DNA of 64,000 nt from Rhodobacteraceae bacterium KLH11 (GTDB lineage Bacteria; Pseudomonadota; Alphaproteobacteria; Rhodobacterales; Rhodobacteraceae). The notes below the pieces were generated by a model. That model had not been told where the DNA came from. It ran no database searches and saw only the letters and a list, made by a program, of their open reading frames with translations. Each line of letters starts with the position of its first letter. Position 1 is the first letter of the stretch. Position numbers and translations under genes: made by a program. The stretch lies in NCBI GenBank assembly GCA_000158135.1, contig DS999531.1, positions 2,537,529-2,601,528 on the forward strand, written 5' to 3'. Of this stretch, positions 9,772 to 18,073 are shown piece after piece.

Positions 9772-10743
9772 TTACCAGCGCAGCGCAACCGCACCCCAGG
9801 CCAGGCCACCGCCGATGGCTTCGGTGACGATCAGATCGCCCTGCTTGATCTGCCCGCTTTGCTTGCCCACAGACAGGGCCAGCGGAATTGACGCTGCGGA
9901 TGTGTTACCATGGTCCTGAACGGTGACAACGACGTTGTCCATCGGCAGGCCCATTTTTCTGGCGGTGCCCTGAATAATGCGGATATTGGCCTGATGTGGC
10001 ACAATCCAGTCCACATCATCAGTGGTCAGGCCGGCACGTTCCAGCGCGACCTCGGCTGTTTTGGCCAGTTTTTCGACCGCGTGGCGGAAGACCTGATTGC
10101 CCTGCATCCGCAGATGCCCGGTGGATTGGGTCGAGACCCCGCCATCGACATAAAGCAAATCCTTGTAGCGCCCGTCCGAGTTCAGGTCGGTTGCCAGAAT
10201 CCCGCGATCATCCGATGTACCCTGACCTTCCTGTCCTTCCAGCACCAATGCACCGGCACCATCGCCAAACAGCACGCAGGTCGAACGATCGGTCCAGTCC
10301 ATGATTCGCGAGAATGTCTCGGCCCCGATCACCAGCACACGCCTGGCCTGACCTGACAGGACCAGCGCGTTGGCATTGCTGAGCGCATAAACAAATCCGG
10401 CGCAGACGGCCTGCACGTCAAAGGCAAAGCCGCGATTCATCCCCAGCCGCGCCTGAACCATCGTTGCAGCAGACGGAAAGGTCAGATCCGCGGTTGAGGT
10501 CGCCAGAACGATGGCATCAATGTCATCCGCTGTCAGACCGGCGTCGGCCAGCGCAGCCTCGGCCGCTTTGGCGGCCAGATCCGAGGTCGTCTCATCATCA
10601 GCTGCGAAATGTCGCCGCTCGATCCCCGAGCGGGTCCGAATCCACTCATCCGTCGTATCCAGCGTCTTCTCGAACTCCGAATTCGGCACGACGCGTTTTG
10701 GCAAATAATGCCCGACACCTACAACAACTGAACGGCCTGCCAT
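9772..10743 (-). CDS. fabH: 3-oxoacyl-ACP synthase III (KAS III)
   Basis: 323-aa enzyme that starts fatty acid synthesis by condensing acetyl-CoA with malonyl-ACP. The catalytic triad is visible: Cys114 in QAVCAGFVYA, His250 in VPHQANIRI and Asn280 in HGNTSAAS. Length is standard. It is 21 bp downstream of plsX and shares its transcript, linking initiation of acyl-chain synthesis with phospholipid synthesis. Confidence 0.97.
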   Translation of the reverse strand: MAGRSVVVGVGHYLPKRVVPNSEFEKTLDTTDEWIRTRSGIERRHFAADDETTSDLAAKAAEAALADAGLTADDIDAIVLATSTADLTFPSAATMVQARLGMNRGFAFDVQAVCAGFVYALSNANALVLSGQARRVLVIGAETFSRIMDWTDRSTCVLFGDGAGALVLEGQEGQGTSDDRGILATDLNSDGRYKDLLYVDGGVSTQSTGHLRMQGNQVFRHAVEKLAKTAEVALERAGLTTDDVDWIVPHQANIRIIQGTARKMGLPMDNVVVTVQDHGNTSAASIPLALSVGKQSGQIKQGDLIVTEAIGGGLAWGAVALRW

Positions 10744-10764
10744 TCTGGGGTACTGCCTTTTTTG

Positions 10765-11853
10765 TTATTCTTCCGAGTGAGACGGAGACTGGGCCGCATC
10801 TTGTGCAAGCACGGCTGTCGATGCAACCCGTGCGGCCAATTTTTCAGAGAAACCGGATTCGGCGAGGGTAAAGGCCAGCTTGACCGCTGCCGAAACGCCT
10901 GTGGCGTCCGCCCCTCCGTGCGATTTTATCACTGTGCCATTGAGGCCCAGAAAGACACCACCATTGACCCGGCGCGGATCGATCCGCTTTTTCAGCCGGT
11001 TCAGCGAAGTGATTGCAAGGATCGAGGCCAGACGCGACAGCGGCGAATATTTGAACGCCTGCCGCAGCAGATCGCCAATCAGATTGGCGGTGCCTTCCCC
11101 GGTCTTGATCGCGACATTGCCGGTGAAACCGTCGGTGACGATGACATCTGCTTTGTTGCCGGGGATATCGCTGCCTTCGACGAAGCCCACGAACTCGAAA
11201 TTCGCCTGATCCGCGAAATCCGAGATCATGGTATGCGCTTCTTTCAGCTCGGCGCGGCCCTTGTGCTCTTCGGTGCCGACATTCAGCAGGCCGATGCGCG
11301 GGCGGCTCAACGCCATGCCGTTGCGGGCGTAAGACGCCCCCATCAGCGCATATTGCAGCAGGTCCTTGGCGTCTGCACGGACATCCGCGCCCACATCCAG
11401 CATCACGTTGAAACCCTGCGGGTTGCGTGAGGGCCACAGGATCGCGATCGCAGGGCGGTTTACACCCGGCAGCTTGCGCAGACGCAGCATCGACATGGCC
11501 ATCAGCGCGCCCGTATTGCCACAGGACACGGCACCGTGGGCCTCGCCCTGACGCACAGCCTCTAACGCGGACCACATCGAGGTCAGCTTGCCGCTGCGCA
11601 CCACCTGGCTGGGTTTGTCTTCCATCCTGACCACATCGGGGCAATCACGAAAAACGACGCGTCCTTCAAGGACACGCCGTTTGGCAACCAGTTTGCGCAA
11701 TACCTGTTCCGGCCCGTGCAGGATGAACCCGATCTTTGGGTTCTTGTCCGCAGATTTGGCGATACCTGCCACAACGACAGCAGGTCCCGAATCTCCGCCC
11801 ATAGCGTCAACCGAGATGGTGATCCGTTCGGTTTGCGTGGGCTGATCCGTCAT
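10765..11853 (-). CDS. plsX: Phosphate acyltransferase PlsX
   Basis: 362-aa peripheral membrane enzyme converting acyl-ACP to acyl-phosphate for glycerol-3-phosphate acylation. The N-terminal ISVDAMGGDSGP (13-24) and GNTGALMAMSMLRL segments are diagnostic. The C-terminus has GVFLGLNGTVIKSHG. It lies 25 bp after rpmF and 21 bp before fabH on the minus strand, as in most proteobacteria. Confidence 0.96.
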   Translation of the reverse strand: MTDQPTQTERITISVDAMGGDSGPAVVVAGIAKSADKNPKIGFILHGPEQVLRKLVAKRRVLEGRVVFRDCPDVVRMEDKPSQVVRSGKLTSMWSALEAVRQGEAHGAVSCGNTGALMAMSMLRLRKLPGVNRPAIAILWPSRNPQGFNVMLDVGADVRADAKDLLQYALMGASYARNGMALSRPRIGLLNVGTEEHKGRAELKEAHTMISDFADQANFEFVGFVEGSDIPGNKADVIVTDGFTGNVAIKTGEGTANLIGDLLRQAFKYSPLSRLASILAITSLNRLKKRIDPRRVNGGVFLGLNGTVIKSHGGADATGVSAAVKLAFTLAESGFSEKLAARVASTAVLAQDAAQSPSHSEE

Positions 11854-11878
11854 GCCTTCGGTCTGCGTTCAATCAGGC

Positions 11879-12085
11879 TCAGGCCGCGTCTTCGTCCAGG
11901 TCGATTTCGTCGGCCTGAGCAACGACTTCGCGGTCGTCATAATGGCCGCAGGACGCACAAACGTGATGCGGGCGCTTCAGCTCGCCGCAGTTCGGGCATT
12001 CGTTCGGGTTTGCAGCAACCAGAGCGTCGTGTGCGCGGCGGTTGTTGCGACGCGACTTGGAAACTTTGTTTTGTTGGACGGCCAT
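11879..12085 (-). CDS. rpmF: 50S ribosomal protein L32
   Basis: 68-aa basic ribosomal protein. It begins [19 protein letters not shown], the usual L32 start, and contains a zinc-ribbon with Cys30, Cys33, Cys43 and Cys46 (CPNC and CASC), so this is the zinc-binding C+ form. It is first in the rpmF-plsX-fabH-ihfA-merR run; about 205 bp without a gene separates it from the upstream yceD gene, room for an independent promoter. Confidence 0.96.
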   Translation of the reverse strand: MAVQQNKVSKSRRNNRRAHDALVAANPNECPNCGELKRPHHVCASCGHYDDREVVAQADEIDLDEDAA

Positions 12086-12290
12086 GGCCTCAACCTTTGT
12101 CTGATATGGGCCAGCAGATTCGGCGCCAGCCGGGTTACATTCTTTGTTTTCTCGTGGTTTGACGCGCGTTTAAGGGGCTTGCCCCGCAATGTCCAACCCA
12201 AAATCCGATGAGCGCGCGAAAATACTGCGATTCTCGTCATGTTCAAGTGATTTTTCTGACCGCCTGCTATGACAGGAAATCCCTTGCCTG

Positions 12291-12827
12291 TCACTCGTCT
12301 TTTTTCAACGCATCCCGCAGCCCGGCCAGCCCGGCAAAGGGTTTGGCATCCTCATCCGTCATCGCCTGTTTGCCCGGTTCGGTATAGTCTGCCTGCCCCA
12401 GCTCGGCCCCGTCCTTGCGCGGGTATTGGGGCAGGGCCAGCGACAGCGCCTCGACCATCACCAGTGCGGGATCGATTTCCGCGCCCAGCGGTTCGGTTTC
12501 GTCCCCTTCGGGGATTTCGAACTCGGGCTCGTCGGGATCGGCCCAGTCGGCCACGAATACACGGGCGACGGGGGTGTCGATCCGTGTCGTCACCGGTTCA
12601 AGCGTTACAACGCAGGGCTGGATGACCGTCGCGCCCAGCCTGCCTGTCAGCGCCCAATCGTGTTTCCCTTGCGCGCGCAGGTCCCCTGCAAAGCTCAGTT
12701 TGCGCAAGCCAAGCAGCCCAAGATCCTGCTTGATCGCCTCCAGAACGTCGGGGGCGGGGCGCAATTCAAACGCGGTTGGGGCGTTCTGGGGCAGGTCCGC
12801 AACGCGCAAAGATGTCTTGTTGCTCAT
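12291..12827 (-). CDS. YceD/DUF177 family protein
   Basis: 178-aa protein of the family (DUF177, also called YceD) found next to rpmF in most bacteria and tied to 23S rRNA and L32 metabolism. The core shows CVVTLEPVTTRIDTPV near 84, an acidic stretch (DEPEFEIPEGDETE) and the terminal family motif DPALVMVEALSLALPQYPRKDG, before a short KxxxPFAGLAGLRDALKK tail that the family also uses. Start at ATG 12827 has AAAGGCT upstream; the frame stays open to 13007 but runs over the divergent promoter with bamE. Confidence 0.92.
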   Translation of the reverse strand: MSNKTSLRVADLPQNAPTAFELRPAPDVLEAIKQDLGLLGLRKLSFAGDLRAQGKHDWALTGRLGATVIQPCVVTLEPVTTRIDTPVARVFVADWADPDEPEFEIPEGDETEPLGAEIDPALVMVEALSLALPQYPRKDGAELGQADYTEPGKQAMTDEDAKPFAGLAGLRDALKKDE

Positions 12828-12915
12828 TCGTGAGCCTTTCCTGTGTTGAACCGGGGCGCCGGTTTGATGTAATCGGATAGGGTCCGCGACGGGCCAAGGC
12901 AAGAGGGTGTGAAAG

Positions 12916-13389
12916 TTGAAGGTTGTGAACAGGTTGAAACCGGCATCGAAAACACTTGTCTTTGCTGCCTGTCTGGCAGTGGCTGGCGCATGTTCGCCGA
13001 TCGTCAAGAATCACGGATATGTGCCGCCGCCCGAGGATCTGGCCAAGATCAAGGTCGGGGTTGATACGCGCGAAAGCGTGGAAGAGACCATCGGCGCGCC
13101 CAGCTCTTCGGGTCTGGTGCGGGATTCGGGGTATTATTATGTCGCCTCGCGCATCCGTACCTCTGGCCCCAGACGGCCCGAGGTTGTCGCGCGCGAGCTG
13201 GTCGCGATCAGCTTTGACCAGCGCGGTGTCGTGCGCAATATCGAGCGCTTTGGCCTGGAGGACGGGTATGTCATCGTACTGGACCGCCGCGTGACAGATT
13301 CCAACGTGGAAGACAAAGGCTTCCTGCGGCAGTTGCTGGGTAATATCGGCAACTTCAACCCGGCGAATATTCCGGGTGCCAGCAACTAG
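12916..13389 (+). CDS. bamE: Outer membrane assembly lipoprotein BamE
   Basis: 157-aa lipoprotein of the SmpA/OmlA fold, part of the BAM complex inserting beta-barrels. The signal ends in a lipobox with the modified Cys at residue 26 (AVAGAC). The HGYVPPPEDLAKIKVGVDTRESVEETIGAPS segment (about 33-63) is the BamE signature. The start is TTG at 12916, preceded by AAGAGGG about 9 bases upstream. It is transcribed divergently from yceD with an 88-bp spacer. Confidence 0.92.
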   Translation: MKVVNRLKPASKTLVFAACLAVAGACSPIVKNHGYVPPPEDLAKIKVGVDTRESVEETIGAPSSSGLVRDSGYYYVASRIRTSGPRRPEVVARELVAISFDQRGVVRNIERFGLEDGYVIVLDRRVTDSNVEDKGFLRQLLGNIGNFNPANIPGASN

Positions 13390-13487
13390 GCTGCCCGGGT
13401 CTCTTGCGTCGGTCACAGGACGGTCACACATACTGTGTTAAGGGCCAGACAGATGTGACCGGTTGGCAACCGCAGGAGGATGCAACC

Positions 13488-14222
13488 ATGGCTGTTTTGT
13501 TGAGCAAGGGCCGGTACCGTGCCCGGTTGGCGCAATCCGCGCGGGACGTGGCGGCGGCGCAGAAGCTGCGGACCATGGCTTTTGGAACCGGGCAGCTGGA
13601 TTGCGATCAACACGACACCCGCTGCGCGCATGTCCTGATCGAGGATATGTGCGAGGCGGGTCAACTGGTCTGCTGTTTCCGAATGCTGACGATGCGGGGT
13701 GGCAGCGAGATCGGGTTAAGTTATTCCGCCCGGTTCTATGATCTGTCTGCGCTTAACGCTTTTCAGGGGCCGATGGTGGAAATGGGCCGCTTCTGCATTC
13801 ATCCTGAACGGAGTGACCCGGATATCCTGCGTATCGCATGGGGCGCGATGACAGCTTATGTAGACCAGAACGGAATCGAGATGTTGTTTGGGTGCTCATC
13901 TTTCGCGGGAACCGAGACGGCGGAGTATCTGGATGCGTTTGCCATGCTCAAGCATCGGCACCTGGCTCCGAAACGGTGGTTGCCTCGGGTTAAAGCGCCG
14001 GATGTGTTCCGGTTTGCCGCGCGGTTGCGCCGGCGACCGGACGTGAAGCGGGCGATGCTGCGGATGCCGCCATTGCTGCGCACCTATCTGATGATGGGGG
14101 GCTGGGTCAGCGATCATGCGGTGGTCGACCGGCATATGAACACGCTGCACGTCTTCACAGGTCTGGAGATCGGGGCGATTCCCGCAGAACGCAAACGCCT
14201 GCTGCGCGCGGTTGTCGGGTGA
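13488..14222 (+). CDS. olsB: Ornithine-acyl[ACP] N-acyltransferase OlsB (GNAT fold)
   Basis: 244-aa acyltransferase forming lyso-ornithine lipid from ornithine and 3-hydroxyacyl-ACP, the first step to phosphate-free ornithine lipids of the outer membrane. AQKLRTMAFG near 27, the EMGRFCIHPERSDPDIL core near 100 and FGCSSFAGTETAEY near 140 fit the family. ATG 13488 is supported by AGGAGG at 13474-13479. The partner acyltransferase OlsA, often the next gene in roseobacters, is not adjacent here: the next gene is an ABC-F protein. Confidence 0.87.
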   Translation: MAVLLSKGRYRARLAQSARDVAAAQKLRTMAFGTGQLDCDQHDTRCAHVLIEDMCEAGQLVCCFRMLTMRGGSEIGLSYSARFYDLSALNAFQGPMVEMGRFCIHPERSDPDILRIAWGAMTAYVDQNGIEMLFGCSSFAGTETAEYLDAFAMLKHRHLAPKRWLPRVKAPDVFRFAARLRRRPDVKRAMLRMPPLLRTYLMMGGWVSDHAVVDRHMNTLHVFTGLEIGAIPAERKRLLRAVVG

Positions 14223-14225
14223 TTT

Positions 14226-14250
14226 GAGTATTTTGCAAAAGGTGAAACAG
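14226..14250 (+). repeat. Degenerate copy (A) of a short intergenic repeat
   Basis: Directly after the olsB stop. GAGTATTTTGCAAAAGGTGA at 14227-14246 aligns with the core of three other intergenic copies in this window (near 38509, 47281 and 49384), with one base missing and a few changes. It lacks the GC-rich hairpin that precedes copies C and D. Confidence 0.5.
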
Positions 14251-14290
14251 GGGCGTTGACGCGTTGCTCTGGCCGGTTTAGCTGGCGGGC

Positions 14291-16099
14291 ATGGCGAGAA
14301 TTCCTTTGTTGCAGATGTCCGGCATTTCCCTGACCTTTGGGGGCGATCCGGTGTTTTCCGGCCTTGATCTGGTGGTGCAGCCCGGTGACCGGGTGGCGCT
14401 GGTCGGGCGGAACGGGTCGGGTAAATCCACCTTGATGAAAGTGATGGCGGGGTTGGTCGAGGCGGATCAGGGGGGGATCGTGATCCCTCCGGGCAAGTCC
14501 GTGGGGTATATGGAGCAGGACCCCGGCATGCAGGGATTTGCCACGCTTGGAGATTATGCATCAAGCGGGTTGGAGCCGGGTGAGTTGTATAAGGTTGAGC
14601 GTGCGGGTGAAGGTTTGAAATTCGACCCGGCGCGTGCGGTTGAGACCGCCTCGGGCGGTGAGCGGCGGCGCGCGGCGCTGGCCAAGCTGATGGCCGAAGC
14701 GCCAGATCTGATGTTGCTGGACGAGCCGACGAACCATCTGGATATCGAAGCCATTGCGTGGCTTGAGCGCGAGTTGGGCGCGACGCGGGCAGCGTATGTT
14801 CTGATCTCGCATGACAGGGCTTTTTTACGTGCGCTGACCCGGGCAACGCTGTGGATCGATCGTGGGGCGGTGCGGCGGCAGGAACAGGGGTTTGAGGCCT
14901 TTGAAACCTGGCGTGACAAGGTTTGGGAAGAAGAAGATCAGCAGCGGCACAAGCTGAACCGTCTGATCAAGTCCGAGGCGCGGTGGGCTGTTGAGGGCAT
15001 CAGTGCCCGGCGCAAGCGCAATCAGGGCCGGGTGCGCGCGCTGCAGGCGCTACGGGCCGAGCGTGCGGCGCAGATCAAACGTCAGGGTTCAGCTGCGATG
15101 GCGTTGGAGTCCGGTCCGAAATCAGGGCGAAAGGTGATTGACGCCAAGGGTGTTTGCAAGGCGTTTGGAGCGCAGCAAATCGTGCGCAACTTTGACCTGC
15201 TGGTGCAGCGCGGTGACCGTGTGGCTTTTGTCGGGCCGAACGGGGTGGGTAAAACCACGCTGCTGAAAATGCTGCTGGGTCAGGTTGAACCGGATGAAGG
15301 CACGGTGGCCTTGGGCACCAATCTTGAGATTGCGGTATTCGATCAGGCTCGGGCGCAGCTTGACCCGGAAATGAGCCTGTGGGACAGCCTGACCGGCGAT
15401 CCCGAGATGCGGGTTTCAGGTAAGGCCGATCAGGTGATGGTCGGTGGGCAGCCCAAGCATGTGGTGGGCTACCTCAAGGAGTTCCTGTTTGATGATGCGC
15501 AGGCAAGAGCGGCCGTTAAGTCTTTGTCGGGTGGAGAAAAAGCGCGGTTGCTTCTGGCAAAGCTGATGGCGAAATCGTCCAACCTTCTGGTGCTGGACGA
15601 GCCGACAAATGATCTGGATGTCGAGACATTGGATCTGCTGCAGGAATTGCTGGACGACTATAACGGCACTGTTCTGCTCGTCAGCCATGATCGGGATTTT
15701 CTGGATCGGGTGGCTACAACAACGATTGCGATGGAAGGCAATGGGCGGGCAACAGTTTATGCCGGTGGCTGGTCTGACTATATCGCGCAACGCGGCGATG
15801 TGGCTGGTAAAAAAGAAGAGAAAACAAAGCCTTCAAGGCTGAAGGTAAAGCAAGAGGCGAAACCGAAGGCGGGGCTCTCATTCTCGGAAAAACACCGGCT
15901 TGAGAAACTGCCTGCCGAGATCGCCCGGCTGGGGGCCGAGATCGCCAAGCTTGAAGAGCTGATGTCGGACCCGGAGCTGTTCTCCCGCGAACCGGTCAAG
16001 TTCCAGAAAGCGACCGAGGCGTTGGTTGAACGGCAGGAAAAACTGTCAGCGGCCGAGGAAGAGTGGTTGATGTTGGAAGAAAAGGCCGAAGCTGGTTAA
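14291..16099 (+). CDS. uup: ABC-F family ATPase, Uup type
   Basis: 602-aa soluble protein with two fused ABC ATPase domains and no membrane segment. Walker A sites are GRNGSGKST (39-47) and GPNGVGKTT (about 314-322); signature motifs SGGERRR and SGGEKAR precede Walker B sequences ending DEPTNHLD and DEPTNDLD. The linker between domains carries the basic RRKRNQGRVRAL segment, and the C-terminus (about 500-602) is a Lys/Glu-rich coiled coil, which points to Uup rather than EttA. Such proteins act on ribosomes or on branched DNA. Starts at ATG 14291, 68 bp after olsB. Confidence 0.88.
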   Translation: MARIPLLQMSGISLTFGGDPVFSGLDLVVQPGDRVALVGRNGSGKSTLMKVMAGLVEADQGGIVIPPGKSVGYMEQDPGMQGFATLGDYASSGLEPGELYKVERAGEGLKFDPARAVETASGGERRRAALAKLMAEAPDLMLLDEPTNHLDIEAIAWLERELGATRAAYVLISHDRAFLRALTRATLWIDRGAVRRQEQGFEAFETWRDKVWEEEDQQRHKLNRLIKSEARWAVEGISARRKRNQGRVRALQALRAERAAQIKRQGSAAMALESGPKSGRKVIDAKGVCKAFGAQQIVRNFDLLVQRGDRVAFVGPNGVGKTTLLKMLLGQVEPDEGTVALGTNLEIAVFDQARAQLDPEMSLWDSLTGDPEMRVSGKADQVMVGGQPKHVVGYLKEFLFDDAQARAAVKSLSGGEKARLLLAKLMAKSSNLLVLDEPTNDLDVETLDLLQELLDDYNGTVLLVSHDRDFLDRVATTTIAMEGNGRATVYAGGWSDYIAQRGDVAGKKEEKTKPSRLKVKQEAKPKAGLSFSEKHRLEKLPAEIARLGAEIAKLEELMSDPELFSREPVKFQKATEALVERQEKLSAAEEEWLMLEEKAEAG

Positions 16100-16133
16100 C
16101 GGCGCATGACATTGTCGCAGCTTTGGCCGTGTT

Positions 16134-16889
16134 TCAGCGCATCCGCAGGGCGCCGTCGATGCGGATGACCTCTCCGTTCAGGTAGCCCATCTCGACGATG
16201 AACCCGGCCAGCCGTCCGTATTCGCGCGGGTCGCCGAGGCGGGCAGGGTTGGGAACGTCGGCAGCGAGCTGTTGCTGCACCTCTTCGGGTAAACCGGCCA
16301 GCATCGGGGTCATGAAGATACCCGGCGCGATGGCCATTACACGAATGCCAGAGGAGGCCAGATCGCGGGCCATGGGCAAGGTCATGCCGACCACGCCACC
16401 TTTCGAGGCAGCATAGGCCGCCTGTCCCTTTTGCCCGTCAAAGGCGGCGATGGAGGCGGTATTGATGATCACACCGCGCGCGCCATCAGGCTCGGGATCA
16501 TTCCTGGCCATTTCGGCGGCGGCCAATCGCGAGACGTTGAAGGTGCCGACCAGATTGATGTCGATCGTGCGTTGGAATGCGTCCAGCGGGTGGGGGCCAT
16601 CTTTGCCAACGGTTTTGGCACCAATCGCGATCCCGGCGCAATTCACGGTCGCGGTGATGCGGCCCATCTTGTCCATCGCCTGGGCCATGGCCGCGGTGAC
16701 CGAGGCCTCATTGGTGACATCGGTTTGCACGAAATGCCCGCCAATCTCTGCCGCGACCTGTTGGCCGCGTTCGGAGCCGCGGTCGAAGATGGTGACCTGC
16801 GCACCGTTCTCGGCAAAGTGACGGGCCGTGGCCTCCCCCAGACCGGATGCGCCACCAGTGATAATTGCCGCGGTGGTTGAAAGTTGCAT
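16134..16889 (-). CDS. SDR dehydrogenase, 3-hydroxyacyl-CoA dehydrogenase type II-like
   Basis: 251-aa short-chain dehydrogenase. The NAD site is TGGASGLG (11-18); the catalytic region reads NTASIAAFDGQ followed by YAASKGG, giving Ser-Tyr-Lys. The FDGQKGQAAYAASKGGVVGM pattern is that of HSD17B10-like 3-hydroxyacyl-CoA dehydrogenases, so fatty acyl or branched-chain acyl beta-oxidation is the likely role. ATG 16889 has GGAGGAA 8-13 bases upstream. A near-perfect palindrome at 16911-16924 just upstream suggests control by a TetR-type repressor. No other beta-oxidation genes are adjacent. Confidence 0.85.
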   Translation of the reverse strand: MQLSTTAAIITGGASGLGEATARHFAENGAQVTIFDRGSERGQQVAAEIGGHFVQTDVTNEASVTAAMAQAMDKMGRITATVNCAGIAIGAKTVGKDGPHPLDAFQRTIDINLVGTFNVSRLAAAEMARNDPEPDGARGVIINTASIAAFDGQKGQAAYAASKGGVVGMTLPMARDLASSGIRVMAIAPGIFMTPMLAGLPEEVQQQLAADVPNPARLGDPREYGRLAGFIVEMGYLNGEVIRIDGALRMR

Positions 16890-16910
16890 GGTCGGTTCCT
16901 CCACAAGATA

Positions 16911-16924
16911 TGAACAAATGTTCA
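16911..16924. promoter_or_regulatory. Palindromic operator candidate TGAACAAATGTTCA
   Basis: Arms TGAACA and TGTTCA are perfect inverted repeats around AA, and flanking A and T extend the symmetry to 16 bp. It lies 22-35 bp upstream of the acyl-CoA dehydrogenase-type SDR start on the minus strand. Sites of this form are typical of TetR-family regulators of acyl-CoA metabolism; the cognate regulator is not in the window. Confidence 0.5.
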
Positions 16925-17066
16925 TTAACCGGATCAGGGGATGTTTGTCTACTGCATGGATGCTGTGGGGCTGGCCAAGGGAAGAGTGAGCGTTCACGCA
17001 ATTTCCGCGGTTTCGTGAATGAACATGTGATCGGGTCGGCGTGTTTGGCTGTCAGGAGGCACTGAT

Positions 17067-17831
17067 ATGGTTATGGTAATGAATGCAAAACGGACGCTGG
17101 GCGCACTTGTCGCGGCCCCTGTTTTCGGACTGCTGCTGACCAGCAGCGTGGCTGCAGCACCAGAGGTATGTAACGGACGAACGGCACGCGCTCTGGCAAA
17201 TGCTGGAGATTATACGGGGCTGTGTGATTGTGCGCAGGTGACCCCGAGTTTCCTTAGGCAACTTCAACGACGGTCGGATTTTGAAACGACGTTGAGTGTA
17301 ACGAGCGCGCAGTGTCCGGCGCTTGCGACTCTGCTGACGGATTTGCCGACAGCGAGCATTAGCGCGGCCACAACCTCCAGAGGCGAGGATCGCAATTCTG
17401 ATCCCGGTGGTGACGGCGGTGGCGCTGGTGGTGACGGCGGCGGTGCTGGTGGCGATGGCGGCGGTGCTGGTGGCGATGGCGGTGGTGCTGGTGGCGACGG
17501 CGGTGGCGATGGTGGCGACGGCGGTGGTGCTGGTGGCGACGGCGGTGGCGATGGTGGCGACGGCGGTGGTGCTGGTGGCGACGGCGGTGGCGATGGTGGC
17601 GACGGCGGTGGTGCTGGTGGTGACGGCGGTGGCGATGGTGGCGACGGCGGTGGCGATGGTGGCGACGGCGGTAAAGCGAAAGGTAAAGGTGACGGAAAAA
17701 GTAAGGGTAAAGGAAAAAGTAAGGGCAAAAGTAAGGGTAAAGGAAAAAGTAAGGGCAAAAGTAAGGGTAAAGGAAAAAGTAAGGGAAAGAGTAAAGGTAA
17801 AGGTAAAGGTAAAGGTAAAGGTAAAGGATAG
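17067..17831 (+). CDS. Secreted diblock repeat protein: Gly/Asp block then Gly/Lys/Ser block
   Basis: 254 aa, function unknown. A signal peptide (about 1-31, ending SVAAA) is followed by a small globular part (32-113) with four cysteines (35, 53, 55, 83) that could form two disulfides. Residues 114-202 are twelve heptads GGDGGG(A/D) plus a partial one, strongly acidic and flexible. Residues 203-254 are KGKGKSKGKS repeats, strongly basic. ATG 17067 is supported by AGGAGG seven bases upstream. A strong terminator follows at 17864, so it is a single-gene unit. The Gly/Asp heptad resembles but does not match the RTX calcium nonapeptide. I infer export to periplasm or outside; the role is unknown. 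Confidence 0.85.
   Translation: MVMVMNAKRTLGALVAAPVFGLLLTSSVAAAPEVCNGRTARALANAGDYTGLCDCAQVTPSFLRQLQRRSDFETTLSVTSAQCPALATLLTDLPTASISAATTSRGEDRNSDPGGDGGGAGGDGGGAGGDGGGAGGDGGGAGGDGGGDGGDGGGAGGDGGGDGGDGGGAGGDGGGDGGDGGGAGGDGGGDGGDGGGDGGDGGKAKGKGDGKSKGKGKSKGKSKGKGKSKGKSKGKGKSKGKSKGKGKGKGKGKG
17406..17672 (+). repeat. Coding tandem repeat, 21-nt/42-nt units (Gly-Asp block)
   Basis: Encodes heptads GGDGGG(A/D). In the middle the DNA repeats at 42-nt period (an Ala heptad plus an Asp heptad), e.g. GGTGGCGACGGCGGTGGCGA repeated several times from about 17490 to 17640, nearly identical, so recent unit duplication is likely. The reverse strand is an open proline-rich frame only because of the repeat. 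Confidence 0.9.
17673..17828 (+). repeat. Coding tandem repeat, 30-nt units (Lys block)
   Basis: Encodes KGKGKSKGKS units. The 30-nt unit containing GTAAGGGTAAAGGAAAAAGT recurs about three times from 17700 onward, followed by GGTAAA hexamers. Base use is A-rich (AAA, AAG, GGT), unlike the GC-rich surroundings. Confidence 0.85.
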
Positions 17832-17863
17832 TCGACCCTTCGGACCACATACCCTAACGAGAA

Positions 17864-17893
17864 ACGGCCACCGCTACGGTGGTCGTTTTTTTT
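17864..17893 (+). terminator. Rho-independent terminator after the diblock repeat gene
   Basis: Ten-bp stem ACGGCCACCG / CGGTGGTCGT (one G-T pair) around loop CTA, followed by eight T at 17886-17893. It stands 33 bases after the stop codon. The next 180 bp to the end of tyrS hold nothing I can recognise. Confidence 0.9.
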
Positions 17894-18073
17894 GATCGGC
17901 TAGGTTAGATCGAATCGACCAGCACGGGCTGCTTTACATCAGGCGGTCTCTCGAAGTTTGAGGCGATGCGCAAAGCACGCCACCCAAATGCAGGAAGTTG
18001 GCCCAAACTTGCGGAGCGCGATACAGGATCGCCGCAGGGCAGAACGGCCGCCCGAAAGCGACCGTTTGATGGG

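Noticed and set aside
12268..12297. Inverted repeat TGACAGG...CCTGTCA at the end of yceD
   Set aside because: No T run on the minus strand; not convincing as a terminator.
17406..17672. Regular repeats that might suggest CRISPR
   Set aside because: Units are contiguous, in frame, without spacers; they encode a Gly/Asp block.
17264..17848. Proline-rich open frame antisense to the diblock repeat gene
   Set aside because: It is the mirror of the coding repeat; no ribosome site, and the + strand frame has signal peptide, ribosome site and terminator.
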